Below are positions 7,385-15,990 of a stretch of 64,000 bases of DNA, in pieces. The position numbers and the translations under genes were made by a program. The stretch's first letter is position 1; each line of letters opens with the position of its first letter. The notes below the pieces were generated by a model. The model made no database searches and was not told the origin of the DNA. It worked only from the letters and a program-made list of their open reading frames with translations. Origin of the DNA: Sphingomonas sp. NFR04 (GTDB taxonomy: Bacteria > Pseudomonadota > Alphaproteobacteria > Sphingomonadales > Sphingomonadaceae); NCBI RefSeq assembly GCF_900114095.1, contig NZ_FORV01000003.1, positions 186,001-250,000 on the forward strand, read 5' to 3'.

Positions 7385-8602
7385 TTACCCCTCGCGGCGG
7401 CCGAGCAGGCGCAGGCGCAGCGCGTTGAGCTTGATGAAGCCCGCCGCGTCGCGCTGGTCGTACGCGCCCTGGTCGTCCTCGAAGGTCACCACCTTCTCGC
7501 TGTACAGCGAATAGGGCGACTTGCGGCCGGTGACGATCACGCTGCCCTTGTACAGCTTCAGCCGCACGGTGCCGGTGACCTTCTCCTGGCTATAGTCGAC
7601 CGCGGCCTGCAGCATCTCGCGCTCGGGCGAGAACCAGAAGCCGTTGTAGATCAGCTCGGCATAGCGCGGGGCCAACTCGTCCTTGAGGTGCGCCGCGCCG
7701 CGATCGAGCGTGATCTGCTCGATGCCGCGGTGGGCAAGGTGATAGATGGTGCCGCCCGGCGTCTCGTACATGCCGCGCGACTTCATGCCGACGAAGCGGT
7801 TCTCGACCAGATCGAGACGGCCGATTCCGTGCTTGCGGCCGAGCTCGTTGAGCGCGGTGAGCAACGTCGCCGGCGACATCGCCTGCCCGTTGAGCGCCAC
7901 GCCGTCGCCGCGCTCGAAATCGATCGTGATCGTCTCGGGCGTGTCGGGCGCGTCTTCCGGGTTCACCGTGCGCGAATAGACGTAATCGGGCACTTCCTCC
8001 CACGGATCCTCGAGCACCTTGCCCTCGGACGAGGTGTGGAGAAGGTTCGCGTCGGTCGAGAAGGGCGACTCGCCGCGCTTGTCCTTGGTCACCGGGATCT
8101 GGTGCGATTCCGCGAACTCGATCAGCTTGGTGCGGCTGGTCAGGTCCCATTCGCGCCACGGCGCGATCACCTTGATGTCCGGGTTGAGCGCATAATAGCC
8201 GAGCTCGAAGCGGACCTGGTCGTTGCCCTTGCCGGTGGCGCCATGGCTCACCGCATCGGCGCCGACCATTTTGGCGATCTCGATCTGGCGCTTGGCGATC
8301 AGCGGCCGCGCGATCGAGGTACCGAGCAGGTACAGCCCCTCGTAGAGCGCGTTGGCGCGCATCATCGGGAACACATAGTCCTTCACGAACTCCTCGCGCA
8401 CGTCCTCGATGAAGATATGCTCGGGCTTCACGCCAGCCATCTCGGCCTTCTTGCGCGCGGGCTCCAGCTCCTCGCCCTGGCCGAGATCGGCGGTGAAGGT
8501 GACGACCTCGCAGTTATAGGTCTGCTGCAGCCATTTCAGGATCACGCTCGTGTCCAGGCCGCCCGAATAGGCGAGGACGACGCGATTGATCTTATCCGAC
8601 AT
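7385..8602 (-). CDS. argG: Argininosuccinate synthase
   Basis: Cytoplasmic enzyme (405 aa) joining citrulline and aspartate with ATP to give argininosuccinate, the penultimate step of arginine biosynthesis. The ATP-pyrophosphatase motif [15 protein letters not shown] lies at residues 11-25. [21 protein letters not shown] and [22 protein letters not shown] are signature blocks of the family. ATG 8602 gives the usual [15 protein letters not shown] start; the frame is open further upstream but without family similarity. It stands alone: a repeat follows it, and cfa lies upstream on the same strand across a 101-nt gap. Confidence 0.96.
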   Translation of the reverse strand: MSDKINRVVLAYSGGLDTSVILKWLQQTYNCEVVTFTADLGQGEELEPARKKAEMAGVKPEHIFIEDVREEFVKDYVFPMMRANALYEGLYLLGTSIARPLIAKRQIEIAKMVGADAVSHGATGKGNDQVRFELGYYALNPDIKVIAPWREWDLTSRTKLIEFAESHQIPVTKDKRGESPFSTDANLLHTSSEGKVLEDPWEEVPDYVYSRTVNPEDAPDTPETITIDFERGDGVALNGQAMSPATLLTALNELGRKHGIGRLDLVENRFVGMKSRGMYETPGGTIYHLAHRGIEQITLDRGAAHLKDELAPRYAELIYNGFWFSPEREMLQAAVDYSQEKVTGTVRLKLYKGSVIVTGRKSPYSLYSEKVVTFEDDQGAYDQRDAAGFIKLNALRLRLLGRREG

Positions 8603-8638
8603 GGGGCAGCGACTCCGGGGAAGAAAGGGAAAGGGAAA

Positions 8639-8662
8639 CGCGGGGCCTCTAGGGTCCCCGCG
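8639..8662 (-). terminator. Terminator-like hairpin downstream of cfa
   Basis: Perfect 7-bp arms CGCGGGG and CCCCGCG around a 10-nt loop, followed on the minus strand by a T-rich tract GTTTCCCTTTCCCTTT. It lies in the 101-nt cfa-argG gap. The T-run is interrupted, so termination strength is uncertain. Confidence 0.5.
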
Positions 8663-8703
8663 CCTTGCACGCAATATCCGCCGTCTGCCCGGCGCGGGAC
8701 GGG

Positions 8704-9930
8704 TCAGGCCTGGCGGAGCTTCGCCTCGGCCTCCGCCATATAGTCGCGGGTCAGCGGCAGCGCGGTGCGCGAGCGCGAGAATTGCAGCTGGTAGTTGACC
8801 AGCCCGCCATTCATGAAGCTCACATAGGACCCCGCGAGATAATAGGTCCACATGCGGAAGAAGCGCTCGTCATAGAGCGCGACGATCGCATCGTGCGCGG
8901 CGACGGTACGGTCGTACCAGGCCTTGAGCGTGTGGCCATAATGCATGCGCAGCACCTCCACGTCGGTGAGGAAATAGCGCAGCCCCTCATAGCCCTGTGC
9001 GATTTCCGACAGCGCGGGGATATAGCCGCCCGGGAAGATGTATTTGAGCGTGAACGCATCGGTATAGCCCGGCTCGCCCGCGCGGCCGATGGTGTGGAGC
9101 AGCATCACCCCCTCGGGCGTCATCAGCTCGCGGCACTTGGTGAAGAAGGTGCGGTATTGCGGCGTGCCGACATGCTCGAACATGCCGACCGAGACGATAC
9201 GGTCGAACTGCCCCTGCAGCGCACGGTAATCGATCAGCTCGAACTTAACCTTGTCCGCCACGCCGGCGGCTTCGGCGCGCTCCTGGGCGATCTTCAGCTG
9301 CTCTTCGGACAGGGTGATGCCCAGCACCTCGGCACCGGTCTTGGCGTGGATGTAGAGCGCCATGCCGCCCCAGCCGCAGCCGATGTCGAGCACGCGCATG
9401 CCGGGCTCGATCGCCAGCTTGGCGACGATATGCGCCTTCTTGTCGGCCTGCGCCTGCTCCAGGCTGTTGGCCGGATCGGTATAATAGGCGCAGCTATATT
9501 GCCGGTCGGCGTCGAGGAAGAGATCGTAGAGCCGCGCCGAGAGGTCGTAATGGTGCGCGACATTCTGCTTCGACTTGCGCGCCATGTTGTAGCGGCCGAG
9601 CAGGTGCGCGACCTTGCCCGCGGCGAGGCTGAGCTTGGACGGGCTGAGCGCCGCGTCGCTCTTTTCCCAGGCGTTGTTGGCAGTCACCAGGTTGAGCAGG
9701 TCGAGGATGTCGCCGTGCTCGAGGTTCATGCTGCCGTCCATATAGGTTTCGGCGGCGCCCAGCGCGGGATCGCGGACGATGCGGCCCTCGGCGCCCTTGG
9801 ACAGCCGCATGGTGACGGGCTTGAGGGCAGGATCGGGGCTGCCGAAGGTGCGGGTGCTGCCGTCGGGGCGGATCAGGGTGAGCTCGCCGCGCTTCACGGC
9901 GCGGTCGAGGAAGCGGTCAATCAGGGCCAT
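8704..9930 (-). CDS. cfa: Cyclopropane-fatty-acyl-phospholipid synthase family methyltransferase
   Basis: S-adenosylmethionine-dependent enzyme (408 aa) that methylenates unsaturated acyl chains of membrane phospholipids. The SAM-binding motif [16 protein letters not shown] lies near residue 170, preceded by the [26 protein letters not shown] block typical of the family. [23 protein letters not shown] and the C-terminal [15 protein letters not shown] also match. ATG 9930 is preceded by GGAG at good spacing and, further up, by a possible -10 CATAAT. Cfa enzymes are often stress or stationary-phase controlled, but no EcfG site was found here. Related SAM-dependent fatty-acid modifying enzymes cannot be excluded. 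Confidence 0.88.
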   Translation of the reverse strand: MALIDRFLDRAVKRGELTLIRPDGSTRTFGSPDPALKPVTMRLSKGAEGRIVRDPALGAAETYMDGSMNLEHGDILDLLNLVTANNAWEKSDAALSPSKLSLAAGKVAHLLGRYNMARKSKQNVAHHYDLSARLYDLFLDADRQYSCAYYTDPANSLEQAQADKKAHIVAKLAIEPGMRVLDIGCGWGGMALYIHAKTGAEVLGITLSEEQLKIAQERAEAAGVADKVKFELIDYRALQGQFDRIVSVGMFEHVGTPQYRTFFTKCRELMTPEGVMLLHTIGRAGEPGYTDAFTLKYIFPGGYIPALSEIAQGYEGLRYFLTDVEVLRMHYGHTLKAWYDRTVAAHDAIVALYDERFFRMWTYYLAGSYVSFMNGGLVNYQLQFSRSRTALPLTRDYMAEAEAKLRQA

Positions 9931-9960
9931 GGCGCTCCACTAGGCAGAGATTATGTCGGG

Positions 9961-9972
9961 AATACGCGTATT
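9961..9972. promoter_or_regulatory. Perfect 12-bp palindrome upstream of cfa
   Basis: AATACGCGTATT is a perfect palindrome. It lies 31 nt upstream of the cfa start codon, next to a CATAAT that could be a -10 box. It could be an operator; no regulator is identified. Confidence 0.35.
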
Positions 9973-10025
9973 ACGTTTCGGCACGGGGCACACAACCTAT
10001 CTGCCAGTAGGTTTCGCGTTACCGT

Positions 10026-10757
10026 TCAAATTCCTGCGTACCATTGGTAGTTGCTCATATCCTCCCAGGTGCCTCCCTTGCCCTTGCCGATCCCGGCGAG
10101 CGAAGCGACGGCTTCAATGCCCACCAGATACTTGGCCTGCTTGTAGCCCAGCTGCCGCTCCACCCGCAGCCGCAGCGGCGCGCCGTGGCCGACATCGAGC
10201 AGATGGTCGTTGAGCGCCCAGGCGAGGATCGTCTGGGGGTGGAAGGCGTCGATCAGGTCGATCGACTCATAATAGCCGCCATCGCCGTAGCGATCGGCGC
10301 AATGGAAGACGATGTAGCGCGCCTGCGAACTGAGCCCAGCGCCGTTGAGGATGGTCGAAAGCTGCGGCCCCTGCCACTTGCCGATCGCGCTCCATCCCTC
10401 GACGCAATCGTGGCGGGTGATCTGCGCGCGCTGCGGCATGTGCTGGAGCTGGTCGAGCGTGAGCTGCATCGGGCGCGCCACCATGCCGCCCACCCTAAGC
10501 CGCCAGTCGGCAAAGCGGGTACCGGCCCAGATGTTATATTCGGGCGTGTTCGGGTTGTAGGTGCCGTTGACCCGGAAGATCGGGCTGCGCTGCTCGGGCC
10601 GGAATTCGGTGGCGAGCGATCCGCGACCGATCGAGCGCTGGAGGAAGCGGTGCGCCTCCTCCGCGCTGGCCAGCACTGGGCTGTCCGTGAACTGGTCGCA
10701 GCCGGCGAGCATCCCGGCGGCGCTGCCGATCAGCAGGTTGCGGCGGGTGAGGATCAT
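10026..10757 (-). CDS. Periplasmic molybdopterin-dependent oxidoreductase (sulfite oxidase/MsrP-like), Tat lipoprotein
   Basis: Molybdopterin enzyme (243 aa) of the sulfite-oxidase superfamily, with the Mo-coordinating cysteine in TRHDCVEGWSAIGKWQG and the DIVAR-like PLRLRVERQLGYKQAKYLVG block. The N-terminus MILTRRNLLIGSAAGMLAGC has a twin-arginine motif and a lipobox, predicting Tat export and lipid anchoring in the periplasm. It overlaps by 4 nt with the upstream membrane cytochrome b gene, its likely electron partner, an arrangement reminiscent of MsrP-MsrQ although this cytochrome is of the hydrogenase-b type. The substrate is unknown: methionine sulfoxide, sulfite or another small oxide are possible. 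Confidence 0.82.
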   Translation of the reverse strand: MILTRRNLLIGSAAGMLAGCDQFTDSPVLASAEEAHRFLQRSIGRGSLATEFRPEQRSPIFRVNGTYNPNTPEYNIWAGTRFADWRLRVGGMVARPMQLTLDQLQHMPQRAQITRHDCVEGWSAIGKWQGPQLSTILNGAGLSSQARYIVFHCADRYGDGGYYESIDLIDAFHPQTILAWALNDHLLDVGHGAPLRLRVERQLGYKQAKYLVGIEAVASLAGIGKGKGGTWEDMSNYQWYAGI

Positions 10758-11464
10758 GGCTGCTTCTCCGCGGGCACGCGCCACCAGCCGGTGATCATCG
10801 AGCGCAGTTCGTTGATCGGTCCCGCGAGCAGCACCAGCGTCAGGTGGACGAGCAGGAAGGCGAGGATCGCGCCCATGGCGATGAAGTGCACCGAACGCGC
10901 CGATTGCCGGCCGCCGAAGAGCGCGGTCAGCCAGGGCCAGGCCGCGTCCATGCCGGGCGAGAGCGCGAGGCCGGAGAGGATGACCGCCGGCAGGAGCACG
11001 AACAGCGTGCCGACATAGGCCAGCTTCTGGAAGATATTGTAGGCGCGCGGGTCCCTGGGATCGTGGAAGCGCAAGGCGAGATGGTCCTTGAAGTCCTTCC
11101 ACAGATGCCCCGGCCCCAGCTCGCGCGCGCGGATCCGCAGGTCGCGCAGGATGTGGCCGTTCGCCAGGCTCCACAGCAGATAGACCATCAGCCCGAAGGC
11201 CAGCACCAGCGCGAAGAAGAAATGCCAGTGCCGCGCACCGGCGAGGCTGTAATAGGACGGGATCGTCACCCAGCCGGGGAAGCGCGGCAGCTCCAGCCAG
11301 GCATGGTCGAAATTCGCGCCATATTGCCCCCAGTAGAGCCGGGGATGCGCGTTGAAGATCATCAGCCCGCTGCCGACCATGATCAGCAGCGCGATCGCAT
11401 TGATCCAGTGCCACAGCCGGGTGACCAGCCGGTGGCGGTAGATCAGGCGGGGTGCTTCGGCCAT
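10754..11464 (-). CDS. Di-heme cytochrome b561-like membrane protein
   Basis: Integral membrane cytochrome b (236 aa) of the prokaryotic b561/Ni-Fe hydrogenase b-subunit superfamily. Candidate heme-ligand histidines lie in HRLVTRLWHWINAIALL, in ARHWHFFFALVLAFG and in SVHFIAMGAILAFLLVHLTL, across four to five hydrophobic helices. Its 3' end overlaps the molybdoenzyme gene by 4 nt (ATGA), so both are translated together and it probably passes quinol electrons to that periplasmic enzyme. ATG 11464 is the only sensible start. A repeat element lies immediately upstream. Confidence 0.82.
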   Translation of the reverse strand: MAEAPRLIYRHRLVTRLWHWINAIALLIMVGSGLMIFNAHPRLYWGQYGANFDHAWLELPRFPGWVTIPSYYSLAGARHWHFFFALVLAFGLMVYLLWSLANGHILRDLRIRARELGPGHLWKDFKDHLALRFHDPRDPRAYNIFQKLAYVGTLFVLLPAVILSGLALSPGMDAAWPWLTALFGGRQSARSVHFIAMGAILAFLLVHLTLVLLAGPINELRSMITGWWRVPAEKQP

Positions 11465-11492
11465 CTGCTCGTCTCTCCTTCACCGACTTCAG

Positions 11493-11629
11493 ATCCTCCC
11501 CTGCAAGGGGAGGTGGCCTGCCATAGGCAGGTCGGAGGGGTGTCCCCGCTGAAAGGATGCCCGCCCATGCGACCGGGACACCCCTCCACCGCCCTTCGGG
11601 CGGTCCCCCTCCCCTTTCAGGGGAGGATC
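11493..11629. repeat. Type-2 palindromic repeat between divergent genes
   Basis: Outer arms ATCCTCCCCTGCAAGGGGAG and its inverted counterpart CTCCCCTTTCAGGGGAGGAT bound the element. Inner GGAGGGGTGTCCC pairs with GGGACACCCCTCC. It occupies the centre of the 266-nt gap between the cytochrome b gene and the flavin reductase gene, and no gene is seen there. Confidence 0.85.
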
Positions 11630-11730
11630 GGAAGGCGTGCCATAGCGTCCGCTTCCGGCACCACCGATACTAGGATATTCGCAGCCCGAGCGGAATCGGT
11701 TTCACCGCCGCCACAAAATCCGGAGCGCGC

Positions 11731-12351
11731 ATGCCCACCGACTTCCACTTCTACGAACCCGCAGCCGGGCACGGCCTGGCGCATGATCCCCTCAACGCCA
11801 TCGTCGGCCCCCGCCCGATCGGCTGGGTGAGCACCGTTTCGCCCAGCGGCGTGCGGAACCTCGCGCCGTACAGCTTCTTCAACCTGTTCAACTATCGCCC
11901 GCCGATCCTCGGCTTCGCCTCCACCGCGTGGAAGGACAGCGTCGCCAATATCGCCGAGACCAAGGAGTTCGTCTGGAACCTCGCGACGCGCCCGCTCGCC
12001 GAGGTGATGAACGCGACCGCGGCGCCGGTCGACCCCGAGGTCGACGAGTTCGCCCATGCCGGCATCGAAGCGCTCCCCTCGCGCACCGTGCGGCCCGATC
12101 GTGTCGCGAGCAGCCCGGCGCAGTTCGAATGCCGACTGACCCAGCTGATCCGCCTGGAGAACAAGGAAGGCGCCGAGGTCGACACCTGGCTCGTCCTCGG
12201 CGAAGCGACCGGCATCCATATCGATCGCGCGATGCTGGAGGACGGCGTCTACCAGACCGCCCGTGCCCGCCCGATTTTGCGCGGCGGCGGGCCGGCGGAC
12301 TATTTCGAGATCGGGGAGGACGCGCTGTTCAGGATGTTCCGTCCGGGCTGA
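11731..12351 (+). CDS. Flavin reductase family protein
   Basis: FMN-binding split-barrel protein (206 aa) of the flavin reductase-like family. PLNAIVGPRPIGWVSTVSPSGVRNLAPYSFFN is the conserved flavin-contacting block, followed by PPILGFAS, a DSVANIAETKEFVWNLAT helix and an FECRLTQLIRL strand. Such proteins reduce flavins for two-component monooxygenases or act alone; no partner oxygenase is adjacent. ATG 11731 is the natural start. The gene ends convergently with the LprI-like gene, their 3' ends overlapping by 23 nt. Confidence 0.82.
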   Translation: MPTDFHFYEPAAGHGLAHDPLNAIVGPRPIGWVSTVSPSGVRNLAPYSFFNLFNYRPPILGFASTAWKDSVANIAETKEFVWNLATRPLAEVMNATAAPVDPEVDEFAHAGIEALPSRTVRPDRVASSPAQFECRLTQLIRLENKEGAEVDTWLVLGEATGIHIDRAMLEDGVYQTARARPILRGGGPADYFEIGEDALFRMFRPG

Positions 12352-12739
12352 CGCCGGGCTCGGGCAGGATCGGCGGGGTCGAGTCCGGATAGGTCAGCCA
12401 GGTCTTCCACAGCTGATGGATGCGTCCCTCGGTCAGCTCGATCCGGCAGGTGAGCAGCGCGGCGTTGCGGATCGTGCCGCCCTGCAAATGCGCATAGACC
12501 GCGTCGCACTCGCCCTTGCGCCAGGCGATCCAGCGGCCCTGCGCCTCGTCGAACGCCTTGACTACCGTCACCCCGTCGCTCGCGGCGCGCTTGCGGGCAG
12601 CGACGAGGTAGCGGTTCATCTCCACCTCGGCGGCGTTGCTGGCGCGCGCGAGGCACAGGTTCATGTCCACCGTCGTCTTCGCATCGGCGCAGCGATCGGA
12701 GGGGGCGGCAAGCGCAAGGGCGAGCAGGAGCAGCGGCAT
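12329..12739 (-). CDS. LprI-like (DUF1311) secreted protein
   Basis: Small exported protein (136 aa) with a signal peptide (MPLLLLALALAAPSDRC) and the DUF1311 lysozyme-inhibitor LprI-type domain. The pattern of four cysteines, including MNLCLARASNAAEVEMNRYL, GECDAVY and LLTCRIELTEGRIHQL, is typical. Members are periplasmic or surface proteins. Lysozyme inhibition has been shown only for some of them, so this role is inferred. The C-terminal tail is encoded over the 3' end of the convergent flavin reductase gene. Confidence 0.72.
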   Translation of the reverse strand: MPLLLLALALAAPSDRCADAKTTVDMNLCLARASNAAEVEMNRYLVAARKRAASDGVTVVKAFDEAQGRWIAWRKGECDAVYAHLQGGTIRNAALLTCRIELTEGRIHQLWKTWLTYPDSTPPILPEPGVSPDGTS

Positions 12740-12771
12740 GGCCGCATCCTACGCGCAGAAGCGTGCAGGGC

Positions 12772-13980
12772 TCAACCGAGCGCTGCGAACTTCTCTTCGG
12801 CCTCGCGATCGAGCTGCGCCCGGCTCTTCTTCTCCGACGCGGTCTTGAGCTGGCCGCACGCCGCATCGATGTCGCGCCCGCGCGGGGTGCGCACCGGCGC
12901 CGAGATGCCGCCCTCGAACACGATGTTCGAGAACGAGCGGATCCGCTCGGGCGCCGAGCATTCGTATGGCGCGCCGGGCCAGGGGTTGAACGGGATCAGG
13001 TTCACCTTGGCGGGCAGCTTGTACTTGCGCAGCAGGCGGACGAGCTCGTGCGCATCGGCGTCGCTGTCGTTCTTGTCCTTGAGCATCACATATTCGAAGG
13101 TGATGCGGCGGGCATTGTTGGCGCCCGGATAATCAGCACAGGCCTGGAGCAGCTCCTCGATGCCGTATTTCTTGTTGAGCGGCACGATCTCGTCGCGCAC
13201 CTCCTTGGTGACCGCGTGGAGCGACACCGCAAGGTTCACGCCGATCTCCTCGCCGGCGCGCGCCATGATCGGCACCACGCCCGAGGTCGACAGGGTGATG
13301 CGGCGCTTGGAGAGCGCGAGGCCGTCGCCGTCCATCACGATCTGGAGGCCGGCCTTCACCTCGTCGAAATTGTACAGCGGCTCGCCCATGCCCATCATCA
13401 CGATGTTGGTGAGCAGGCGGCCCTCGGGCTGGCTCGGCCATTCGCCGAGCGAATCGCGCGCGAGCATCACCTGGCCGACGATCTCGCCGGCGGTGAGGTT
13501 GCGCACCAGCCGCATCGTGCCGGTGTGGCAGAAGCGGCAGTTGAGCGTGCAGCCCACCTGGCTGGAGACGCACAGGGTTCCCCGATCGGCGTCGGGGATG
13601 AACACCATCTCGTAATCCTGCCCGTCGGGCGAGCGGAGCAGCCACTTGCGGGTGCCGTCGTTCGAGACCTGCGCTTCGACCACCTCGGGGCGGCCGATCA
13701 CGAAGCGCTCGGCCAGCCAGGGGTGCTGCGCCTTGGCGATGTCGGTCATTGCCGAAAAGTCGGTGGCGCCGCGATTGTAGATCCAGTGCCACAGCTGCTT
13801 GGCGCGCAGCTTGGCCTGCTTGGGCTCCAGCCCGGCAGCCGTCAGCGCCTCGCGGATACCGTCGCGGGAGAGACCGATCAGGTCGGTACGCCCGTCTTCG
13901 CGCGCGGCGGGGGCACGCGGCACGGGCACGGGATCGATGTGCCCGGGGATGGGCATGGGGGCGGCCGACACTGTCTGCAT
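12772..13980 (-). CDS. rlmN: Dual-specificity 23S rRNA/tRNA (adenine-C2)-methyltransferase RlmN
   Basis: Radical SAM enzyme that methylates A2503 of 23S rRNA and A37 of some tRNAs at C2. The CxxxCxxC cluster motif is in [18 protein letters not shown], and the family's catalytic cysteine lies in the C-terminal [39 protein letters not shown] is the conserved N-terminal domain. The start is ambiguous: ATG 13980 ([16 protein letters not shown], 402 aa) gives the usual N-terminus, while the frame is open to ATG 14055 (427 aa), which has a GGCGGGA upstream. It appears to be a single-gene unit. Confidence 0.93.
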   Translation of the reverse strand: MQTVSAAPMPIPGHIDPVPVPRAPAAREDGRTDLIGLSRDGIREALTAAGLEPKQAKLRAKQLWHWIYNRGATDFSAMTDIAKAQHPWLAERFVIGRPEVVEAQVSNDGTRKWLLRSPDGQDYEMVFIPDADRGTLCVSSQVGCTLNCRFCHTGTMRLVRNLTAGEIVGQVMLARDSLGEWPSQPEGRLLTNIVMMGMGEPLYNFDEVKAGLQIVMDGDGLALSKRRITLSTSGVVPIMARAGEEIGVNLAVSLHAVTKEVRDEIVPLNKKYGIEELLQACADYPGANNARRITFEYVMLKDKNDSDADAHELVRLLRKYKLPAKVNLIPFNPWPGAPYECSAPERIRSFSNIVFEGGISAPVRTPRGRDIDAACGQLKTASEKKSRAQLDREAEEKFAALG

Positions 13981-14100
13981 CCGCCGCATATAGGCGAAAA
14001 TCCCCGGCTTTTCCAGCGGCGTGATTCCGGGTGCGTGCCTGCCTGAACGGGTCATGCCGTCCCGCCATGGCCACAGCCTATCGTGAATCGAGTGTGAAAC

Positions 14101-14126
14101 GGAAAACCAAGCCCCACTGTTACGTT
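14101..14126 (+). promoter_or_regulatory. Possible EcfG-type promoter of the DUF4168 gene
   Basis: GGAAA-N17-CGTT differs by one base from the alphaproteobacterial general-stress sigma (EcfG) consensus GGAAC-N16/17-CGTT. It ends 41 nt before ATG 14168. It is plausible because stress regulons often include secreted small proteins, but the mismatch leaves it uncertain. Confidence 0.4.
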
Positions 14127-14167
14127 ACAGCGAGGCAAAACAGTTTCATTGTTGCGAGGAGTTGAGA

Positions 14168-14629
14168 ATGAAGACGATCTTTTCGAGCCTGGCAATTGCC
14201 GGCACGCTGATGGCGTCGACCGCCTTCGCCCAGACCACGACCCCGGCCCAGACGACCCCGGCCGATGCTGCTCCGGCACAGACCACGCCGGCAACCCCGG
14301 ACCAGGGGACCACGGGTGCGGGCACCGCCGCGACTGCGACCGCGGGTGCGTCGACCTTCACCGACACCGAGGTCCAGCAGTACGCCAAGGCGGCGCTCGC
14401 GGTGAACAAGATCAACGCGGACACCAGCATCCCCACCGCGGAAAAGAACCCCAAGTTCGTCGCCGCGATCACCGCGTCGGGCCTGCAGCCGCAGCGCTTC
14501 AACGAAATCAGCCAGGCGATGGCCTCGGATACCGCGCTCAACCAGCGCATCCAGGCGGCCGCCGCCCAGGCGCAGACCAGCGGCCAGTCGGCCCAGGCCA
14601 CCGCACCGGCCAGCCCGACCGGCAACTAA
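14168..14629 (+). CDS. Secreted DUF4168 domain-containing protein
   Basis: Exported protein (153 aa) with signal peptide MKTIFSSLAIAGTLMASTAFAQ, a Thr/Pro/Ala-rich linker (TTTPAQTTPADAAPAQTTPA) and a helical DUF4168-like domain: FTDTEVQQYAKAALAVNKIN, then FVAAITASGLQPQRFNEISQAMASD. Family function is unknown; members are often periplasmic and abundant. GAGGAG precedes ATG 14168. A strong hairpin-T tract terminator follows at 14648 and a possible stress promoter precedes it, so it looks like a monocistronic stress-type gene. Confidence 0.75.
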   Translation: MKTIFSSLAIAGTLMASTAFAQTTTPAQTTPADAAPAQTTPATPDQGTTGAGTAATATAGASTFTDTEVQQYAKAALAVNKINADTSIPTAEKNPKFVAAITASGLQPQRFNEISQAMASDTALNQRIQAAAAQAQTSGQSAQATAPASPTGN

Positions 14630-14647
14630 GCAGTTAGCTCCCTAATG

Positions 14648-14680
14648 CGGCGGCGGTCCCCAGCGGACCGCCGCCTTTTT
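14648..14680 (+). terminator. Rho-independent terminator after DUF4168 gene
   Basis: GGCGGCGGTCC and GGACCGCCGCC form a long GC-rich stem with a 4-nt loop, followed by TTTTT. It lies 19 nt after the stop. Confidence 0.85.
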
Positions 14681-14761
14681 GTGTGCGCGACTGTCATCGA
14701 TCCGGAACGAAAGCCCGCCAAAGGCACCGCCTTGGTTCGCTTCGCAAAAGGACATGACGGG

Positions 14762-15847
14762 ATGCGCAAAGGGATGATGGTCGCCGCGGCGGCGCTGCTG
14801 ATGGCGATGGCACCGGGCGGGACGACGCCCGACGCCGACAAGAGCCTCGATTCGCTGCGCCTCGACCAGGTGCGGGTGCTCGGCTCGCACAACAGCTACC
14901 GCCCCTATCCGCTGCCCGAGGTGGAAGCGCGCATCCGCAAGCTGCTGCCGAGCAACTGGGAGGGCCTGGCTTATGGCCACCCGCCGCTGGAGAGCCAGCT
15001 CGCGCTCGGCCTGCGCCAGCTCGAGATCGACGTGGCGCCCGATCCCCAGGGCGGCGCCTATGCCGCGCCCTATGCGAACGGCACCGACGAGATACAGGCC
15101 GAGATGGCCGCGCCGGGCGCCAAGACGATCCACATACCCGGCATCGACTGGCAGACGCATTGCCGCGTCTTCCGCAGCTGCATGGCGCTGTTCCGCCGCT
15201 GGTCGGATGCGCATCCGGGCCATCTGCCGGTGATGATCCTGGTCAATGCCAGCGACGTGCGACCGATCCCTGGCGTGCGCACCACGGACATCGGCTTCGA
15301 CGCCGCCACGCTCGACGCGCTCGATGCCGATATCGCCGCGACGATCGGCCGCGAACGGGTGATCGCGCCGGACGATGTGCGCGGGTCGCTTCCCACGCTG
15401 CGCGACGCGGTAACCGCGCATCGCTGGCCGACCGTCGGCGCCTCGCGCGGCAAGTTCCTGTTCGTCCTCGACACCTCGGAAGCCAATGAGGAGCAGTATC
15501 GGACCGGCCATGCCAGCCTGAAGGGCCGGATGATGTTCGGCTGGTACCCGGAGGATGCGCCCGAAGCGTCGTTCTTCAACACCCAGAGCCCGACCGAAGA
15601 CCCCGCCACGATCACCCGCCGCGTTAAGGCCGGCTTCATGGTCCGCACCCGCGCCGATGCCGAAACGCTGGAGGCGCGCAACCATGACCGTCGCCGGCTC
15701 GACACCGCGATCGCCTCGGGCGCGCAGCTGATCAGCACCGATTACTATGAGGGCGCGCCCGATCCGCGCGGGCTGAATTGGGCGGTGTCGCTCGGCAAGA
15801 GCACGGTGATCTGCAACAGCGTGACGGCGGCCCGCCCGACGCGGTGA
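14762..15847 (+). CDS. Secreted calcium-dependent phosphoinositide phospholipase C-like protein
   Basis: Exported protein (361 aa) resembling the bacterial Ca2+-dependent phosphatidylinositol phospholipase C family. VRVLGSHNSYRPYPLPE carries the first catalytic His, LRQLEIDVAPDPQGGAYAAP the metal-binding acidic residues, and GHLPVMILVNASDVRPIPG the central barrel strand. The N-terminus MRKGMMVAAAALLMAMAPGG is a signal peptide. ATG 14762 is chosen over an upstream open frame beginning at 14645, and ATG 14774 is also possible. It probably cleaves phospholipid head groups in the periplasm or outside the cell. Substrate is inferred from the family. Confidence 0.75.
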   Translation: MRKGMMVAAAALLMAMAPGGTTPDADKSLDSLRLDQVRVLGSHNSYRPYPLPEVEARIRKLLPSNWEGLAYGHPPLESQLALGLRQLEIDVAPDPQGGAYAAPYANGTDEIQAEMAAPGAKTIHIPGIDWQTHCRVFRSCMALFRRWSDAHPGHLPVMILVNASDVRPIPGVRTTDIGFDAATLDALDADIAATIGRERVIAPDDVRGSLPTLRDAVTAHRWPTVGASRGKFLFVLDTSEANEEQYRTGHASLKGRMMFGWYPEDAPEASFFNTQSPTEDPATITRRVKAGFMVRTRADAETLEARNHDRRRLDTAIASGAQLISTDYYEGAPDPRGLNWAVSLGKSTVICNSVTAARPTR

Positions 15848-15856
15848 ACCAAGCCG

Positions 15857-15982
15857 CCACCCTCACCCTTCCGCCGCTTCGCGGCTCCCTCCCTCTCCCA
15901 AAGGGAGAGGGAGCAAACGCCCTCTTCCTTTGGGAGAGGGAGGGGACCCGCCGCCATAGGCGGTGGGGAGGGTGAGGGTGGT
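15857..15982. repeat. Type-2 palindromic repeat between convergent genes
   Basis: CCACCCTCACCCTTCCGCCG at 15857 and the inverted GGTGGGGAGGGTGAGGGTGG ending at 15982 are outer arms. CTCCCTCTCCCAAAGGGAGA and its partner CTTTGGGAGAGGGAGG form inner hairpins. It fills the gap between the phospholipase gene and the convergent mscS. Confidence 0.85.
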
Positions 15983-15990
15983 GGGTAGCC

